Of a DNA stretch of 64,000 nt, positions 42,641 through 53,028 are shown in pieces; the first letter of the stretch is position 1; each line of letters starts with the position of its first letter. A program made the position numbers and the translations under genes. Where the stretch lies: positions 682,001 through 746,000 of the forward strand of contig CAJTMH010000001.1 in NCBI GenBank assembly GCA_910577255.1, given 5' to 3'. Source of the DNA: an uncultured Duncaniella sp. (GTDB lineage: Bacteria; Bacteroidota; Bacteroidia; Bacteroidales; Muribaculaceae). The notes under the pieces are model-generated. The model was given only the letters and a program-made list of their open reading frames with translations, was not told the origin of the DNA and did not search any database.

Positions 42641-42673
42641 TTGGACGAATTTGAAAAAAAATAATTACCTTTG
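42641..42673 (+). promoter_or_regulatory. guaB promoter
   Basis: TACCTTTG at 42666-42673 with a TTGG element about 21 bp upstream (42641). The guaB ATG is at 42695. Confidence 0.55.
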
Positions 42674-42694
42674 CACGCAATAAATTTAGCCCCT

Positions 42695-44173
42695 ATGTCA
42701 TTTATTGCTGATAGAGTAAAAATGGACGGACTGACATTTGACGACGTCCTCCTTATTCCGGCTTATTCGGAAGTATTACCCCGCGAAGTTAACCTTTCTA
42801 CCCGATTCTCACGCAACATCACCCTCAACGTGCCTTTGGTGTCTGCGGCAATGGACACTGTAACTGAAGCTGCTTTAGCAATAGCCATAGCACGCGAAGG
42901 AGGTATTGGCGTAATCCACAAAAACATGTCGATAGCTGAGCAGGCTCGTCAGGTGCATGCCGTGAAACGAGCTGAGAACGGCATGATTTACGACCCTGTC
43001 ACCATTAAGCGTGGCAGCACTGTGGCCGATGCCCTCAACATGATGAAGGAATACCATATCGGTGGCATTCCCGTAGTAGACGAGAACCGCATATTGGTAG
43101 GCATAGTGACAAACCGCGATCTTCGCTTCGAGCAGGATCCCAACCGTCCGATTGACGAGGTAATGACCAAAGAGGGCCTCATCACCACCAATCAGTCCAC
43201 TAATCTCGAGGAAGCTGCCCAGATTCTCCAGCAGCACAAGATTGAAAAACTCCCGGTAGTTGACCAGGACAACCATCTTGTAGGCCTCGTGACATATAAG
43301 GACATCACCAAAGCCAAGGATAAACCTTTTGCATGCAAAGACCATCTCGGTCGTCTGCGCGTTGCAGCAGGCATAGGCGTGACACCTGACTCCATGGAGC
43401 GTGTCGACGCTCTCGTTGAGGCAGGAGTTGACGCTCTTGTCATCGACACTGCCCACGGCCACTCAAAAGGTGTGATACGCGTACTTAAAGCAGTCAAAGA
43501 AAAATATCCCCACATCGACGTGGTTGTAGGCAACATCGCCACCGGCGAAGCAGCCAAATATCTTGTGGAGAACGGAGCTGACGGCGTAAAAGTCGGCATC
43601 GGCCCCGGCTCTATCTGCACCACACGCGTTATCGCCGGCGTGGGCGTCCCGCAGCTCAGTGCCGTTTATGATGTGGCCAAAGCCCTGAAGGGCACCGGAG
43701 TGCCTTTGATTGCCGACGGTGGCATCCGCTACTCAGGCGACATAGTGAAAGCTCTTGCAGCCGGTGCGTACAGTGTGATGCTTGGCGGCATGCTGGCAGG
43801 AGTTGAGGAATCGCCCGGTGACACCATCATCTATAATGGCCGTAAATACAAATCGTATCGTGGCATGGGCTCTCTTGAAGCCATGGAAAAAGGCTCCAAG
43901 GACCGTTATTTCCAGGGAAATGAAACCGATGCCAAGAAACTCGTTCCGGAAGGAATCGCAGCAAGGGTTCCGTACAAGGGCCTGCTGTATGAGGTAGTTT
44001 ATCAGATGCTTGGCGGTTTGCGTGCCGGTATGGGATACTGCGGTGCCCCCGACATCGAACATCTGCACGAAGCAAAATTCACCCGCATCACAAATGCAGG
44101 TGTGGCCGAAAGTCATCCTCATGATGTGGCGATCACAAGCGAGGCGCCGAACTATAGCGCTTCAAGCCGCTGA
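42695..44173 (+). CDS. guaB: IMP dehydrogenase
   Basis: A 492-residue enzyme that oxidises IMP to XMP, the committed step of GTP synthesis. It has a TIM barrel with an inserted pair of CBS domains (about 95-205). The catalytic cysteine loop is GPGSICTTRVIAGVG, followed by LIADGGIRYSGDI and the flap region with YRGMGS. The ATG at 42695 is used; an in-frame TTG at 42671 overlaps the -7 box and cannot be the start. Monocistronic, with a hairpin downstream. Confidence 0.97.
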   Translation: MSFIADRVKMDGLTFDDVLLIPAYSEVLPREVNLSTRFSRNITLNVPLVSAAMDTVTEAALAIAIAREGGIGVIHKNMSIAEQARQVHAVKRAENGMIYDPVTIKRGSTVADALNMMKEYHIGGIPVVDENRILVGIVTNRDLRFEQDPNRPIDEVMTKEGLITTNQSTNLEEAAQILQQHKIEKLPVVDQDNHLVGLVTYKDITKAKDKPFACKDHLGRLRVAAGIGVTPDSMERVDALVEAGVDALVIDTAHGHSKGVIRVLKAVKEKYPHIDVVVGNIATGEAAKYLVENGADGVKVGIGPGSICTTRVIAGVGVPQLSAVYDVAKALKGTGVPLIADGGIRYSGDIVKALAAGAYSVMLGGMLAGVEESPGDTIIYNGRKYKSYRGMGSLEAMEKGSKDRYFQGNETDAKKLVPEGIAARVPYKGLLYEVVYQMLGGLRAGMGYCGAPDIEHLHEAKFTRITNAGVAESHPHDVAITSEAPNYSASSR

Positions 44174-44208
44174 TAATAGGCCGTCATCGGACTAAAGATC
44201 ACAAAATA

Positions 44209-44253
44209 ACAGAATCCGTTTTCAATCCGTAATGGAAAGAAAACGGATTCTGT
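44209..44253 (+). repeat. 15 bp stem-loop after guaB without T-tract
   Basis: Positions 44209-44223 pair perfectly with 44239-44253 around a 15 nt loop. The expected run of T is missing, so it is a weak terminator at best. Confidence 0.6.
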
Positions 44254-44361
44254 CATATTCCATGCCTCGCAATCTTATCGCACTACCATATCCATATCAG
44301 GACACAATAATCACCAACATGCCACGTTACTATTTTAGTAACATTTTACCATCCCCTATTC

Positions 44362-46290
44362 ATGAAAAAGCATTTCATACCTATGGCGTTGGCAGCCGCT
44401 GCCATACTCAGTGCAGCCGCTGCGAAAAACAATGATCCTGTCGTGATGACCATCAACGGCAAAGATGTACGCCAAAGCGAATTTGAATATCTATATAAAA
44501 AGAATAATCTCCAGCAGCTGCAGCCTCAGACTGTGGATGAGTATGTAGACATGTTCGTCGTCTACAAGCTTAAGGTGGCCGATGCAGAAGCCGCAGGAAT
44601 CGACACAACCTCTACATTCCGCAAAGAGTTCGAAGGGTATTGCGCAGAACTGGCTCGTCCATACTTCCGTGATTCTCTCGTGGAGACGCGCCTTGTCAAC
44701 GAAGCGTACGCCCGCATGGCCACTTCGCGCCTGGTGAGCCACATAATGTTGCCGCTTGGAACCACAATCGAGGAGCGCGAAGCTAACCGCAACCGTCTCG
44801 ACAGCATACGTGGATTGGTGCTCAATGGCGCTGATTTTGGAGAAATGGCCATCAAATACTCGTCTGACCGCTCGGCGCTCAGGAATAAGGGTAGCATGGG
44901 ATATATCAATGTGAACAGTTATCCTTATCCGTTTGAATATGCCGCTTATGCAACCCCTGTGGGTGAAGTGTCGGAAGTGTTCGAAGATGCTCCCTATGGA
45001 TTCCACATCGTAAAAGTGATGGATGAGAAAACCAACCCCGGCAAGGTGGAGGCCAGACACATATTGAAACTTACCCAAGGGATGAGCGAGGAAGAAGCCG
45101 GACTTCAGAAAGCCCGCATCGACTCAATATATTCACTCTTGAAATCCGGAGGTGATTTCGATGCGATTGCGCGCGCTGAAAGTGAAGATCCCGGATCAGC
45201 AGCCAACGGCGGCCGTCTGCCTCTATTTGGCCCAAATGAGATGGTACCTGAGTTTGAAGAGGCTGCCTTCTCATTGAATGACGGTGAAATCTCAGCACCT
45301 TTCGCCACTGCCTATGGCTACCACATCGTGCAGACTCTCTCCCATAAAGGCATAGGCACCCTGGAAGAAGAAAGAGCTTCAATAATGGCTGCGATAAGCC
45401 GTGACATGCGGTCATCAATGCCTGAAACAGAACGTCTCAACCAGCTCAAACGTCAGTACAGAGCTGTAGTGTCGCCTGAAGGTCTTGAAAACGTAAAAGC
45501 CGTAATCAAAAAGCATGAAACTTCCGCTGCCGCACTTGGCGCCCTCGCTTCAAGCAATATAACTGTAGGCAGCATAGGCGAAACTAAAATTGCTGCCTCA
45601 GAGGTGATAGCGTCAATCCCGCAGAATGTGATGGATCATTCAAAGGATGCATTCACAACATTCTCAGAGGGAACAACCCAGCTCCTCAACACGCGGACCA
45701 TAGAACATGCAAGAAAGCAGCTCGCAGTTGAGGACGCAGATTACAGAAACCTTATCAACGAGTACCGTGACGGCATATTACTCTTCGAGATAAGCAACAA
45801 CAATGTGTGGGAACGCTCGACCAAGGATAGCGAGGGTCTGGAAGCTTACTTCAAAGCCAACCGTGACAAGTACACATGGGATATGCCTCGCTATAAGGGG
45901 TATGTAATCTTCTCGACCTCTGATTCCATAGCATCCGATGCAAAACAATATCTGGCAAACAACAAGGTAGAGACCGACTCGCTCGTTAAAACCTTACGCG
46001 GGCGCTACGGACGCAATATAAAAATAGAGCGTGTGATAGCCGCCAAGGGTGACAACCCAGTAATTGACCATATTGCATTTAACGCAGAGCGCCCGAAAGC
46101 ATCCGGCAAATGGATAGAATGGTTCGCATACCAGGGTCGCATAATCGATGCGCCCGAGGAAGCTGCCGATGTGCGTGGCGCAGTCGCAACTGACTATCAG
46201 CAGCAGTTGGAACGAAACTGGGTAACAGACTTACGCAATAAGTACTCTGTGAAACTGAACAAAAAGGCGCTCAAAAAAATCACGGAATAA
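44362..46290 (+). CDS. periplasmic peptidyl-prolyl isomerase with two parvulin domains (SurA/PpiC-like)
   Basis: A 642-residue exported chaperone/isomerase. After the signal peptide (1-21) come an N-terminal helical chaperone domain and two parvulin domains. The first includes LVSHIMLP and YGFHIVKVMD (about 118-220). The second includes EARHILKLTQ, NGGRLPLFGPNEMVPEFEEA and YGYHIVQTLS (about 228-330). A third unit in the C-terminal part is degenerate. It is likely to help outer-membrane protein folding. The flippase gene follows 31 bp later. Confidence 0.88.
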   Translation: MKKHFIPMALAAAAILSAAAAKNNDPVVMTINGKDVRQSEFEYLYKKNNLQQLQPQTVDEYVDMFVVYKLKVADAEAAGIDTTSTFRKEFEGYCAELARPYFRDSLVETRLVNEAYARMATSRLVSHIMLPLGTTIEEREANRNRLDSIRGLVLNGADFGEMAIKYSSDRSALRNKGSMGYINVNSYPYPFEYAAYATPVGEVSEVFEDAPYGFHIVKVMDEKTNPGKVEARHILKLTQGMSEEEAGLQKARIDSIYSLLKSGGDFDAIARAESEDPGSAANGGRLPLFGPNEMVPEFEEAAFSLNDGEISAPFATAYGYHIVQTLSHKGIGTLEEERASIMAAISRDMRSSMPETERLNQLKRQYRAVVSPEGLENVKAVIKKHETSAAALGALASSNITVGSIGETKIAASEVIASIPQNVMDHSKDAFTTFSEGTTQLLNTRTIEHARKQLAVEDADYRNLINEYRDGILLFEISNNNVWERSTKDSEGLEAYFKANRDKYTWDMPRYKGYVIFSTSDSIASDAKQYLANNKVETDSLVKTLRGRYGRNIKIERVIAAKGDNPVIDHIAFNAERPKASGKWIEWFAYQGRIIDAPEEAADVRGAVATDYQQQLERNWVTDLRNKYSVKLNKKALKKITE

Positions 46291-46298
46291 AAGCCTGA

Positions 46299-46316
46299 GT
46301 CCTTGACAACAAGGAC
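46299..46316 (+). repeat. short hairpin between parvulin and flippase genes
   Basis: GTCCTTG (46299-46305) pairs with CAAGGAC (46310-46316) with a 4 nt loop, just before the ATG at 46322. It could occlude the translation start. No T-tract. Confidence 0.4.
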
Positions 46317-46321
46317 AATAC

Positions 46322-47665
46322 ATGAAATTAACGACATTTTTTAAGGGAAATGCACAGACTGTCCTTCTGAAGAAGAACATCATCTGTTCTGTAGGCCTGA
46401 AATGTATCAGTATCCTGATATCATTTCAGGTTGTTCCCCTTACTATCGATTTTGTCAATCCGACACAATATGGAGTGTGGCTGACACTCAGTTCGCTCAT
46501 GTCGTGGTTTTTCTTTTTTGACATCGGGTTGACAAACGGATTCAGAAACCGATTTGCCGAAGCAAAAGCACTCGGAGACATCACCAAGGCGAGGATTTTG
46601 GTTTCCACCACTTATGCGTCACTCTTCATACTATTCATAGTGATGATGTGTGTCATTTTGCCCATAAACCATTTTCTCAACTGGAGCGAGATTCTGAATC
46701 TGGAGACAGACGAAAGCATCGAATTAGGAAAGGTATTCATACTCCTTGTCACCTTCTTTGGGCTTAATATAGTGTTTCAGGTATTCTCGACATTACTCAC
46801 GGCTGATCAAAGACCTGCTTTCTCCTCGCTGATACAGGTCTCGGGGCAGTTAGCAGCATTTATAGCCCTGTATATACTGACACATACGCTTCGACATGGC
46901 ACCTTAACCCAGTTGGCCATGATATTTTCAGGTGTGCCGGTAGCGGTGCTTCTCATCTATTCTTTCATACTTTTCAGTACACGTTACCGTCAATACCGCC
47001 CATCGTTCCATCTTATCAGGTTTAGTTACGTAAGAATAATACTTGGTATCGGCAGTAAATTCTTCGTCATAACGACGTCCATGCTATTCATATTCCAGCT
47101 GATGAATGTGATAATATCAAGAGAGCTCGGACCAGAGACTGTCACCCAATATAACATCTCCTATAAGTATTTCAATATCCTTTACATGGTGGCACTTCTA
47201 ATCCTCAATCCATTCTGGTCAGCATTCACGGACGCTTACACCCGAAAGGATTTCGCGTGGATGAAAGATATGGTCAGGAAGCTCGAACGTCTTTGGCTCG
47301 TCTCAATACCTTGCACAATAATCCTGCTTCTCTGCGCTCCCGCATTTTATAAATTATGGATAAATGACAGCGTCATGGTGCCGGCAATCATAAATATAAG
47401 CGTGGCTATATATATATCAATCCTGATTCTTTCCAATATTTATATGCACCTGATAAATGGCACCGGGAAGATTCAGATTCAACTTATCATATATGTCAGT
47501 TTCGCTGTGATCGCCTATCCCACAATGTCGTTCATGTGCCATAATTGGGGAATCCCGGGATTACTTGTACTTCCATTTGTGGTTTATGTGATGCAAGGGG
47601 TTTTAGGACACATGCAGATCCGGAAGTTACTTTCACAGACTGCCACTGGACTTTGGGACAAATAA
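46322..47665 (+). CDS. polysaccharide flippase (Wzx/MATE-like)
   Basis: A 447-residue membrane protein with about 12 transmembrane helices and no soluble domain. Segments near the start (LISFQVVPLTIDFVNPTQYG, then WLTLSSLMSW) match the oligosaccharide flippase group. It is expected to move undecaprenyl-linked repeat units across the inner membrane. It begins the exopolysaccharide locus and is followed by a GT2 gene 13 bp later, facing the polymerase, Wzc and Wza genes on the other strand. Confidence 0.85.
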   Translation: MKLTTFFKGNAQTVLLKKNIICSVGLKCISILISFQVVPLTIDFVNPTQYGVWLTLSSLMSWFFFFDIGLTNGFRNRFAEAKALGDITKARILVSTTYASLFILFIVMMCVILPINHFLNWSEILNLETDESIELGKVFILLVTFFGLNIVFQVFSTLLTADQRPAFSSLIQVSGQLAAFIALYILTHTLRHGTLTQLAMIFSGVPVAVLLIYSFILFSTRYRQYRPSFHLIRFSYVRIILGIGSKFFVITTSMLFIFQLMNVIISRELGPETVTQYNISYKYFNILYMVALLILNPFWSAFTDAYTRKDFAWMKDMVRKLERLWLVSIPCTIILLLCAPAFYKLWINDSVMVPAIINISVAIYISILILSNIYMHLINGTGKIQIQLIIYVSFAVIAYPTMSFMCHNWGIPGLLVLPFVVYVMQGVLGHMQIRKLLSQTATGLWDK

Positions 47666-47678
47666 GAGCTGATAGATT

Positions 47679-48512
47679 ATGATATCCGATAACCACATAT
47701 CAAATAAAATCACTGTCATAACCGTCTGCTACAATGCGGTAAATCTGATTGAGGATACAATCAAATCAGTATTAGCGCAGACGTATAGCAATATTGAGTA
47801 CATCATAATCGACGGAGGCTCCACAGACGGCACTCGCGATATCATTGAAAAATATTCGACACGTCTGGCAAAATATATCAGCGAACCGGACAGCGGTATT
47901 TACGACGCCATGAACAAGGGGGTAAAATATGCCTCCGGTGACTATATCAATTTCATGAATGCCGGAGATGTGTTCTTTGACAAGGATGCTATAACACGGA
48001 TATTCGGGGGAGGTCCCTACGACGAAACTCTGGTATATGGCGACACACTTGAAAAGTCGGATAAAGGGTATGCATTCCGAAAGGCATCACGCATAGCTCC
48101 GATGCCGGCTTGCCATCAGTCTATGTTTGTCGCCACGGAGGAAATGCGGCGACATCCATTTGACACGACATTCAAAGTGTTTGCCGACAGAGACTTTCTA
48201 AGGAAATTATATGACCGCGGATGTACAGAGCGTTATATCCCGTCAATAGTTTCTATTTTTGATGTAAGCGGGATATCAAACAGCGCAGTGTATAAATACT
48301 GGTTCTACCTTGAAATCAGGAGAGCCCATGGCATCAGCTCCGTGTCACGCATGAAATATGTAAAATATGTGATATCTAAATATCTCAATATTCATGTGTT
48401 TGCCCGCATTCCTTGGATAGTAGGATTGTGGAACAAGGAGTATTCACGTTCGTTAGCAGAGAAGAAAGCCAATCAGCCACGTCCTCTGGCCGATTTCAAC
48501 CCTGCTGTATGA
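47679..48512 (+). CDS. glycosyltransferase family 2
   Basis: A 277-residue GT-A transferase. It opens with KITVITVCYNAVNLIEDTI, has the YIIIDGGSTDGT nucleotide-sugar motif and SGIYDAMNKGVKYASGDYIN, the classical GT2 start used by capsule and O-antigen transferases. The DxD-like site appears as MNAGDVFFD. It overlaps the convergent polymerase gene by 17 bp at the 3' ends. Confidence 0.9.
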   Translation: MISDNHISNKITVITVCYNAVNLIEDTIKSVLAQTYSNIEYIIIDGGSTDGTRDIIEKYSTRLAKYISEPDSGIYDAMNKGVKYASGDYINFMNAGDVFFDKDAITRIFGGGPYDETLVYGDTLEKSDKGYAFRKASRIAPMPACHQSMFVATEEMRRHPFDTTFKVFADRDFLRKLYDRGCTERYIPSIVSIFDVSGISNSAVYKYWFYLEIRRAHGISSVSRMKYVKYVISKYLNIHVFARIPWIVGLWNKEYSRSLAEKKANQPRPLADFNPAV

Positions 48513-49830
48513 CGGCCGGTTCTTCATCTGCTTTTTTCAGGCCTTTACATTCACGTTTCTGCAAGCCTATCATAGCCATATAGAACAGAACCATGCAGAC
48601 AGCCACGTTTCTGTAGCAGTCAATATAGGCAAGGTTGCAACAGAAAACAGCAGCTACGTATAATTTCACATTTAAATCCTTCGGTACTGAAATCGGGAAG
48701 GACAGGATGTAGCCGAAATCAGCAATCAGCCATATCAACCCTAACCAGCCCAACTGCACAAGAATAAAAAACAGAGTAGGACGCGAGCCAATCAATAGCC
48801 ATTGATATTCTTTGGCAAATGGTGGCATATCCATTACTTTTGTGCCTTTAAGCTGTCCGACTCCAGCGCCAAGCGTCATGCCGCCGGGAGTGTGCTTCAA
48901 CACGCCGGGGAGCAAGCCAATCTTGGCAAAGCGCGGAAGGTCGGCAACCCAATCGTCATCCATAACGATATATCCTTCCTGAGCCATCTCTGCTACTTCT
49001 ATGCGCAAGTCCAATTCCTCGCTGTCGAAAAAATAGACTTCAAGTCCTTCTTCCGAGAAAACGCCGTTGCTCCACTGACCGGCTACGGACATATACAGAG
49101 AGTACGCTCCCAATATAACAACAAGGAACAACGGAGACATAACGACTATCTTGAGTATAAACCGTCTGTTGACTCTCATCAACAACACAGAATACAACAT
49201 AATATATACAAGACTTATCTTTGTCTCATTAAAGAATGTTGGCAGCAAAAGAAGCACAAGCACGATATTGCTTTTTATGTTCTCCAGATACGACTTCCCT
49301 TCATCCCACCGCTTAGTCATGAGATAAAAAGAGATTGCATACATCAAGGTGGACACATCACCGGAATGCATGTTTCCCAATGTGCCACCGCCATGGTCGC
49401 TAAGTCCATACTTAATGAACTGCCAAGGAATACAGATGGTCTGTAAAGCAAGAAAGATGAACAGTTGCTTATCAAGCGATTTAACAAAACGCTCACGGTG
49501 CTTTGAGGTGAGCATTCTGTAGATAATCGGAACAACAAACAGCAGACCTATAAACTCGCGAACACCGTTAAGCGTCATCACCATCCCGATATAGTTCACA
49601 AAAGCCGACAGAATGGTAAGCACAGCGAAGGATAGAATAATCCAAATTTGACCGCGTGTTTTTATTGAGATGAAGCCGAGCCCCAGAAACACAGCATCAC
49701 ACAACATCATCACGTAAGGACGCAAGGGGACAAAAGCCGGAATGAGCTCATCCTCGACAAATCCCCAGCAGAACACTATCCATAACGCAGTGAAAAGCGG
49801 GACGGTATAAGCCTTGTACTTCTCTATCAT
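48496..49830 (-). CDS. O-antigen polymerase/ligase-like membrane protein (Wzy-type)
   Basis: A 444-residue protein with about 10-11 transmembrane helices and one large extracytoplasmic loop between residues about 235 and 340, holding the acidic stretch EEGLEVYFFDSEELDLRIE. This plan is that of Wzy/WaaL-type polymerases, which are too diverged to name by sequence. It is the last gene of the minus-strand wza-wzc-wzy series, and its start overlaps the wzc stop by four bases. Confidence 0.7.
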   Translation of the reverse strand: MIEKYKAYTVPLFTALWIVFCWGFVEDELIPAFVPLRPYVMMLCDAVFLGLGFISIKTRGQIWIILSFAVLTILSAFVNYIGMVMTLNGVREFIGLLFVVPIIYRMLTSKHRERFVKSLDKQLFIFLALQTICIPWQFIKYGLSDHGGGTLGNMHSGDVSTLMYAISFYLMTKRWDEGKSYLENIKSNIVLVLLLLPTFFNETKISLVYIMLYSVLLMRVNRRFILKIVVMSPLFLVVILGAYSLYMSVAGQWSNGVFSEEGLEVYFFDSEELDLRIEVAEMAQEGYIVMDDDWVADLPRFAKIGLLPGVLKHTPGGMTLGAGVGQLKGTKVMDMPPFAKEYQWLLIGSRPTLFFILVQLGWLGLIWLIADFGYILSFPISVPKDLNVKLYVAAVFCCNLAYIDCYRNVAVCMVLFYMAMIGLQKRECKGLKKADEEPAVIQQG

Positions 49831-52115
49831 CCCTCTTTCTTGACAGAATAGCCGTAGCCGTAGCCCTTCTTGGATGTTGTACCGTTAACCACAACCGAAA
49901 GTTTTTTCAGCCTCTTATCTTCATAAATCTCCTCAATGAATTCAAGATCATCCATAGAGCTATAATTGGCGCGAGTGACATAAATCGTGGCATCGGATAT
50001 GCGGTCAAGTGTAAAGGTGTCGCTCACCATGCCAACCGGTGCGGTGTCGACAATAATGTAATCATACATTTCACGCAGACGTGCAAACACTTCATCAATC
50101 TTATCGGAAGTCAAGAGTTCCGCGGGATTGGGAGGAATGGGACCGGCCACAATCACATCAAAATTCTTAAAACCGGGCACATGATGTATGAGTGACTCAA
50201 GCGATGTGTCAGCAGATGACAGATAGTTAGTAAGACCGGGAGTAGCCGGGAGCCCGATATAGTTGGCAAGCTCCGGTTTACGTATATCCATACCGACAAG
50301 AAGCACTTTCTTGTTGCCAAGCAATGAAAGAGCACCAGCAAGATTGATCGAGATAAACGACTTGCCTTCTCCGGAACGAGTCGATGTCATCAGAACGACC
50401 TTATCGGACGGAGAGCTCAGCACAAACTGAAGATTAGTGCGCAACAAGCGGAAAAGCTCAGAAGAAGATGAATTGGAATGCTCAGCCACCACGATATTCT
50501 CTCCTGAACGGCTTATGCACATTTCACCGAGAACCGGTGCTGAGATGTGACGCTCAACTTCCTCACGACTTTCAAATTTATTCCGGAAGAACTTGTGCAG
50601 ATAAATGAATACAGGAGGAATAATCCAACCTAACACGAAGGCGATGAAAAGAATCATCTTATTCGACATTCCTATAGGCTCAATCAATGTATACGCCTGG
50701 TCGATGATAATACCTTTAGGAACAGAATTAGCAAGCAGGATGGCCGTCTCCTCCTGTCGTTGCAACAAGAACAGATAGAGTTGCTGCTTGACCCCCTGCT
50801 GACGTTTCATGTTGAGATATTCACGTTCCTGGGTCGGGATTGCGCCAAGTCGGCTGTCGAGAGTGCGTTTTTCAGCTTTGAGTTCGCGAAGTCTGACTGA
50901 CTGCTTTTCGTAAGCCTGATCGCAGGTAGACAGGATATTCACACGCATCGCATCCATCTGTTTCTGCAATTGGAGCAGAGCAGCATTGTTTGGCTTAGCG
51001 TTCTTCATGAGCTCTATACGCTTCATTGCCAAACGGTTGTATGAGTCAATAACAGGCTGGATGCTTCCGTCAAGAGCTGAAGGGACGAGGTCATAAGTCG
51101 GGAATGAATCACGCAGGAAATCACGAGTAAGATTCAGAAGCTGAATCTGAGTCTCGGCATTCATCAAAGCATTTTCCAGATCGGCTCTTTTCTCTGTCTG
51201 GTAAGCAGCCTCACCGGCCACGTCCACCAACTTGTTAGCCTCCTTGTAATGCTGGATTTTCACCTCAGCATCATTAAGATCGGAAGCGAGCAATTCAATA
51301 CGGTCACGAAGGAATTCGGCCGTTTTCTCGCTCTGGAGATTTTTCTCCTCTATGCCACGTATGTTGTATTGTTCAATGATTTCATTAAGGATTGCGCTTG
51401 CATACTCTGAATTCGGGGAATCCAATTCAAGGGTGATGACATTGCTACGTTTGTTAGGCACATCACACACAACATCCTTTGACAATGCTTCGGCTGCGCC
51501 TTCATATCCGGAGAAAAGCACAGTGGTATTTACCGCCTCACCCTTAGGCATATACTTGGTAGGAGTAACGGTAAATTCACCATACGAGGTCTTGACAACG
51601 GCAGGGAGCGTTATCCCTTTTTCCTCGGCAATGACCTTACCCTTAACCTTGACTTTCACATCGGTTTTACCAGATTCATCAATTTTGATGCGGAAATCGA
51701 GTGTGCGTCGCAGGGTGTCGGCTATAGTTGGAGCCACGACATCAACAGGGAAATCGGGATAGGCAAGATGTGATGAAAGGAATCCATCCTTCACATAGTG
51801 GGTCTTATTAATCTGTAGCTCTTTGGCTACGTTACGAAACAATGAATGGGACCCGACAACGACCACCTCATTTTCAACATTGGAATTAGAACGGAAAATC
51901 GAAGCCATGCCGCCAAAATTGGCCATCTGACCACTTGTGTCATCCTGAATAAGGATGTTGGCCATCACCACCATATCCTGCTTATGGATACGAGTGTACA
52001 TGAAACCGAGCACACAGCAGATAAATACTGATATCGCAAAATAATACCATTTTGAAATATAGGTGCGAATCAAACCTTTTACATCTATAAAATCAGAGTG
52101 TTTCTTATGTGCCAT
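49827..52115 (-). CDS. polysaccharide copolymerase / BY-type tyrosine autokinase (Wzc-like)
   Basis: A 762-residue inner-membrane protein controlling export and chain length. The Wzz domain has a transmembrane helix near residues 25-45, long periplasmic coiled coils (about 250-450), a second helix near 500, then a cytosolic kinase. Kinase motifs are MTSTRSGEGKSFISINLAGA (Walker A), VLLVGMDIRKPE (Walker A') and YDYIIVDTAPVGM (Walker B). The C-terminal tyrosine cluster is short (GYGYGYSV). It follows wza at 43 bp and overlaps the polymerase gene. Confidence 0.93.
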   Translation of the reverse strand: MAHKKHSDFIDVKGLIRTYISKWYYFAISVFICCVLGFMYTRIHKQDMVVMANILIQDDTSGQMANFGGMASIFRSNSNVENEVVVVGSHSLFRNVAKELQINKTHYVKDGFLSSHLAYPDFPVDVVAPTIADTLRRTLDFRIKIDESGKTDVKVKVKGKVIAEEKGITLPAVVKTSYGEFTVTPTKYMPKGEAVNTTVLFSGYEGAAEALSKDVVCDVPNKRSNVITLELDSPNSEYASAILNEIIEQYNIRGIEEKNLQSEKTAEFLRDRIELLASDLNDAEVKIQHYKEANKLVDVAGEAAYQTEKRADLENALMNAETQIQLLNLTRDFLRDSFPTYDLVPSALDGSIQPVIDSYNRLAMKRIELMKNAKPNNAALLQLQKQMDAMRVNILSTCDQAYEKQSVRLRELKAEKRTLDSRLGAIPTQEREYLNMKRQQGVKQQLYLFLLQRQEETAILLANSVPKGIIIDQAYTLIEPIGMSNKMILFIAFVLGWIIPPVFIYLHKFFRNKFESREEVERHISAPVLGEMCISRSGENIVVAEHSNSSSSELFRLLRTNLQFVLSSPSDKVVLMTSTRSGEGKSFISINLAGALSLLGNKKVLLVGMDIRKPELANYIGLPATPGLTNYLSSADTSLESLIHHVPGFKNFDVIVAGPIPPNPAELLTSDKIDEVFARLREMYDYIIVDTAPVGMVSDTFTLDRISDATIYVTRANYSSMDDLEFIEEIYEDKRLKKLSVVVNGTTSKKGYGYGYSVKKEG

Positions 52116-52158
52116 GGATAAAATTTACGTATAAAGACAAAACGTGATGAGGAATAGC

Positions 52159-52962
52159 TTATTTAACAGTAAGGGCAATAACCAATGATGCGATGACCGA
52201 TGCCGCACTGACAATGGTAGAGGTCACGGAGAGTTTGAATGCGTTGTTCTGATTATATTTTGAATTAGCCTGCCTAATAGAGTTGGGCTCCACATAAATA
52301 TAATCATTCTGCTGAAGATAGAAGTACGGAGATGTGAACACATCGGAAGAATTGAGATCAAGATGAGCATATACACGCTTACCATCCTCCTCTCGCATCA
52401 CCAGGACGTTGGAACGCTCACCATACTCCGTCAAATCACCCGCAGCAGAGAGAGCGTCAAGTATGGAGAATTTGTTTCGTTTCACCGGGATTATGCCAGG
52501 CTTGTGTACCTCTCCTGCCACATTGACATTGAAGTTAACAAGTTCCACCCTCACCATAGGGTCCTCCACTTCGGCGCTTATCAACCTGGTCAACTCAGCC
52601 TGCAGCTGCTCAGTGGTCATACCCTCGACATGAAGTGTACCCAAAGTAGGGAAATTTATATCACCTTTCGAGGTTACCACATAGGTCTGATAGGAGGGAG
52701 ATGTATTTATGACGAGATTATCTCTTGACGCATAGTTGGCCGAAGGCAGATTATAGATGGCGGTAGCTTCAGGATTGGAAGAGGTCACCGCGATATAGAG
52801 TTCGTCGTCCGGACGAATCTTAACCTGGACATCATCCAATGGGAATGAGCCTTCTTTAATTGTTGTGATATCTGTAAAATAAGGCAATACAGTCTTTTGC
52901 GAAGAGCATGAAGACATTACAGCAGCAATACCTACGGCTACTAAAATATGTTTAAATTTCAT
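52159..52962 (-). CDS. polysaccharide export outer-membrane lipoprotein (Wza-like)
   Basis: A 267-residue lipoprotein with lipobox MSSC (Cys19). The poly-export domain is seen around IRPDDELYIAVTSSNPEA, followed by SLBB-type beta-grasp modules including VNVAGEVHKPGIIPVKRNKF. The C-terminal helix (STIVSAASVIASLVIALTV) would insert in the outer membrane. It is much shorter than E. coli Wza but of usual size for Bacteroidota. Its partner kinase follows directly. Confidence 0.9.
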   Translation of the reverse strand: MKFKHILVAVGIAAVMSSCSSQKTVLPYFTDITTIKEGSFPLDDVQVKIRPDDELYIAVTSSNPEATAIYNLPSANYASRDNLVINTSPSYQTYVVTSKGDINFPTLGTLHVEGMTTEQLQAELTRLISAEVEDPMVRVELVNFNVNVAGEVHKPGIIPVKRNKFSILDALSAAGDLTEYGERSNVLVMREEDGKRVYAHLDLNSSDVFTSPYFYLQQNDYIYVEPNSIRQANSKYNQNNAFKLSVTSTIVSAASVIASLVIALTVK

Positions 52963-53028
52963 TATAAAAATGCGATAATAAGTTCTTACTATTTTTCCTT
53001 TTATAATAACGTTGCAAAAATCCCAATA

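Noticed and set aside
44232..44435. 67-codon ORF between guaB and the parvulin gene
   Set aside because: It begins within the post-guaB hairpin and runs out of frame into the parvulin start; no coding character.
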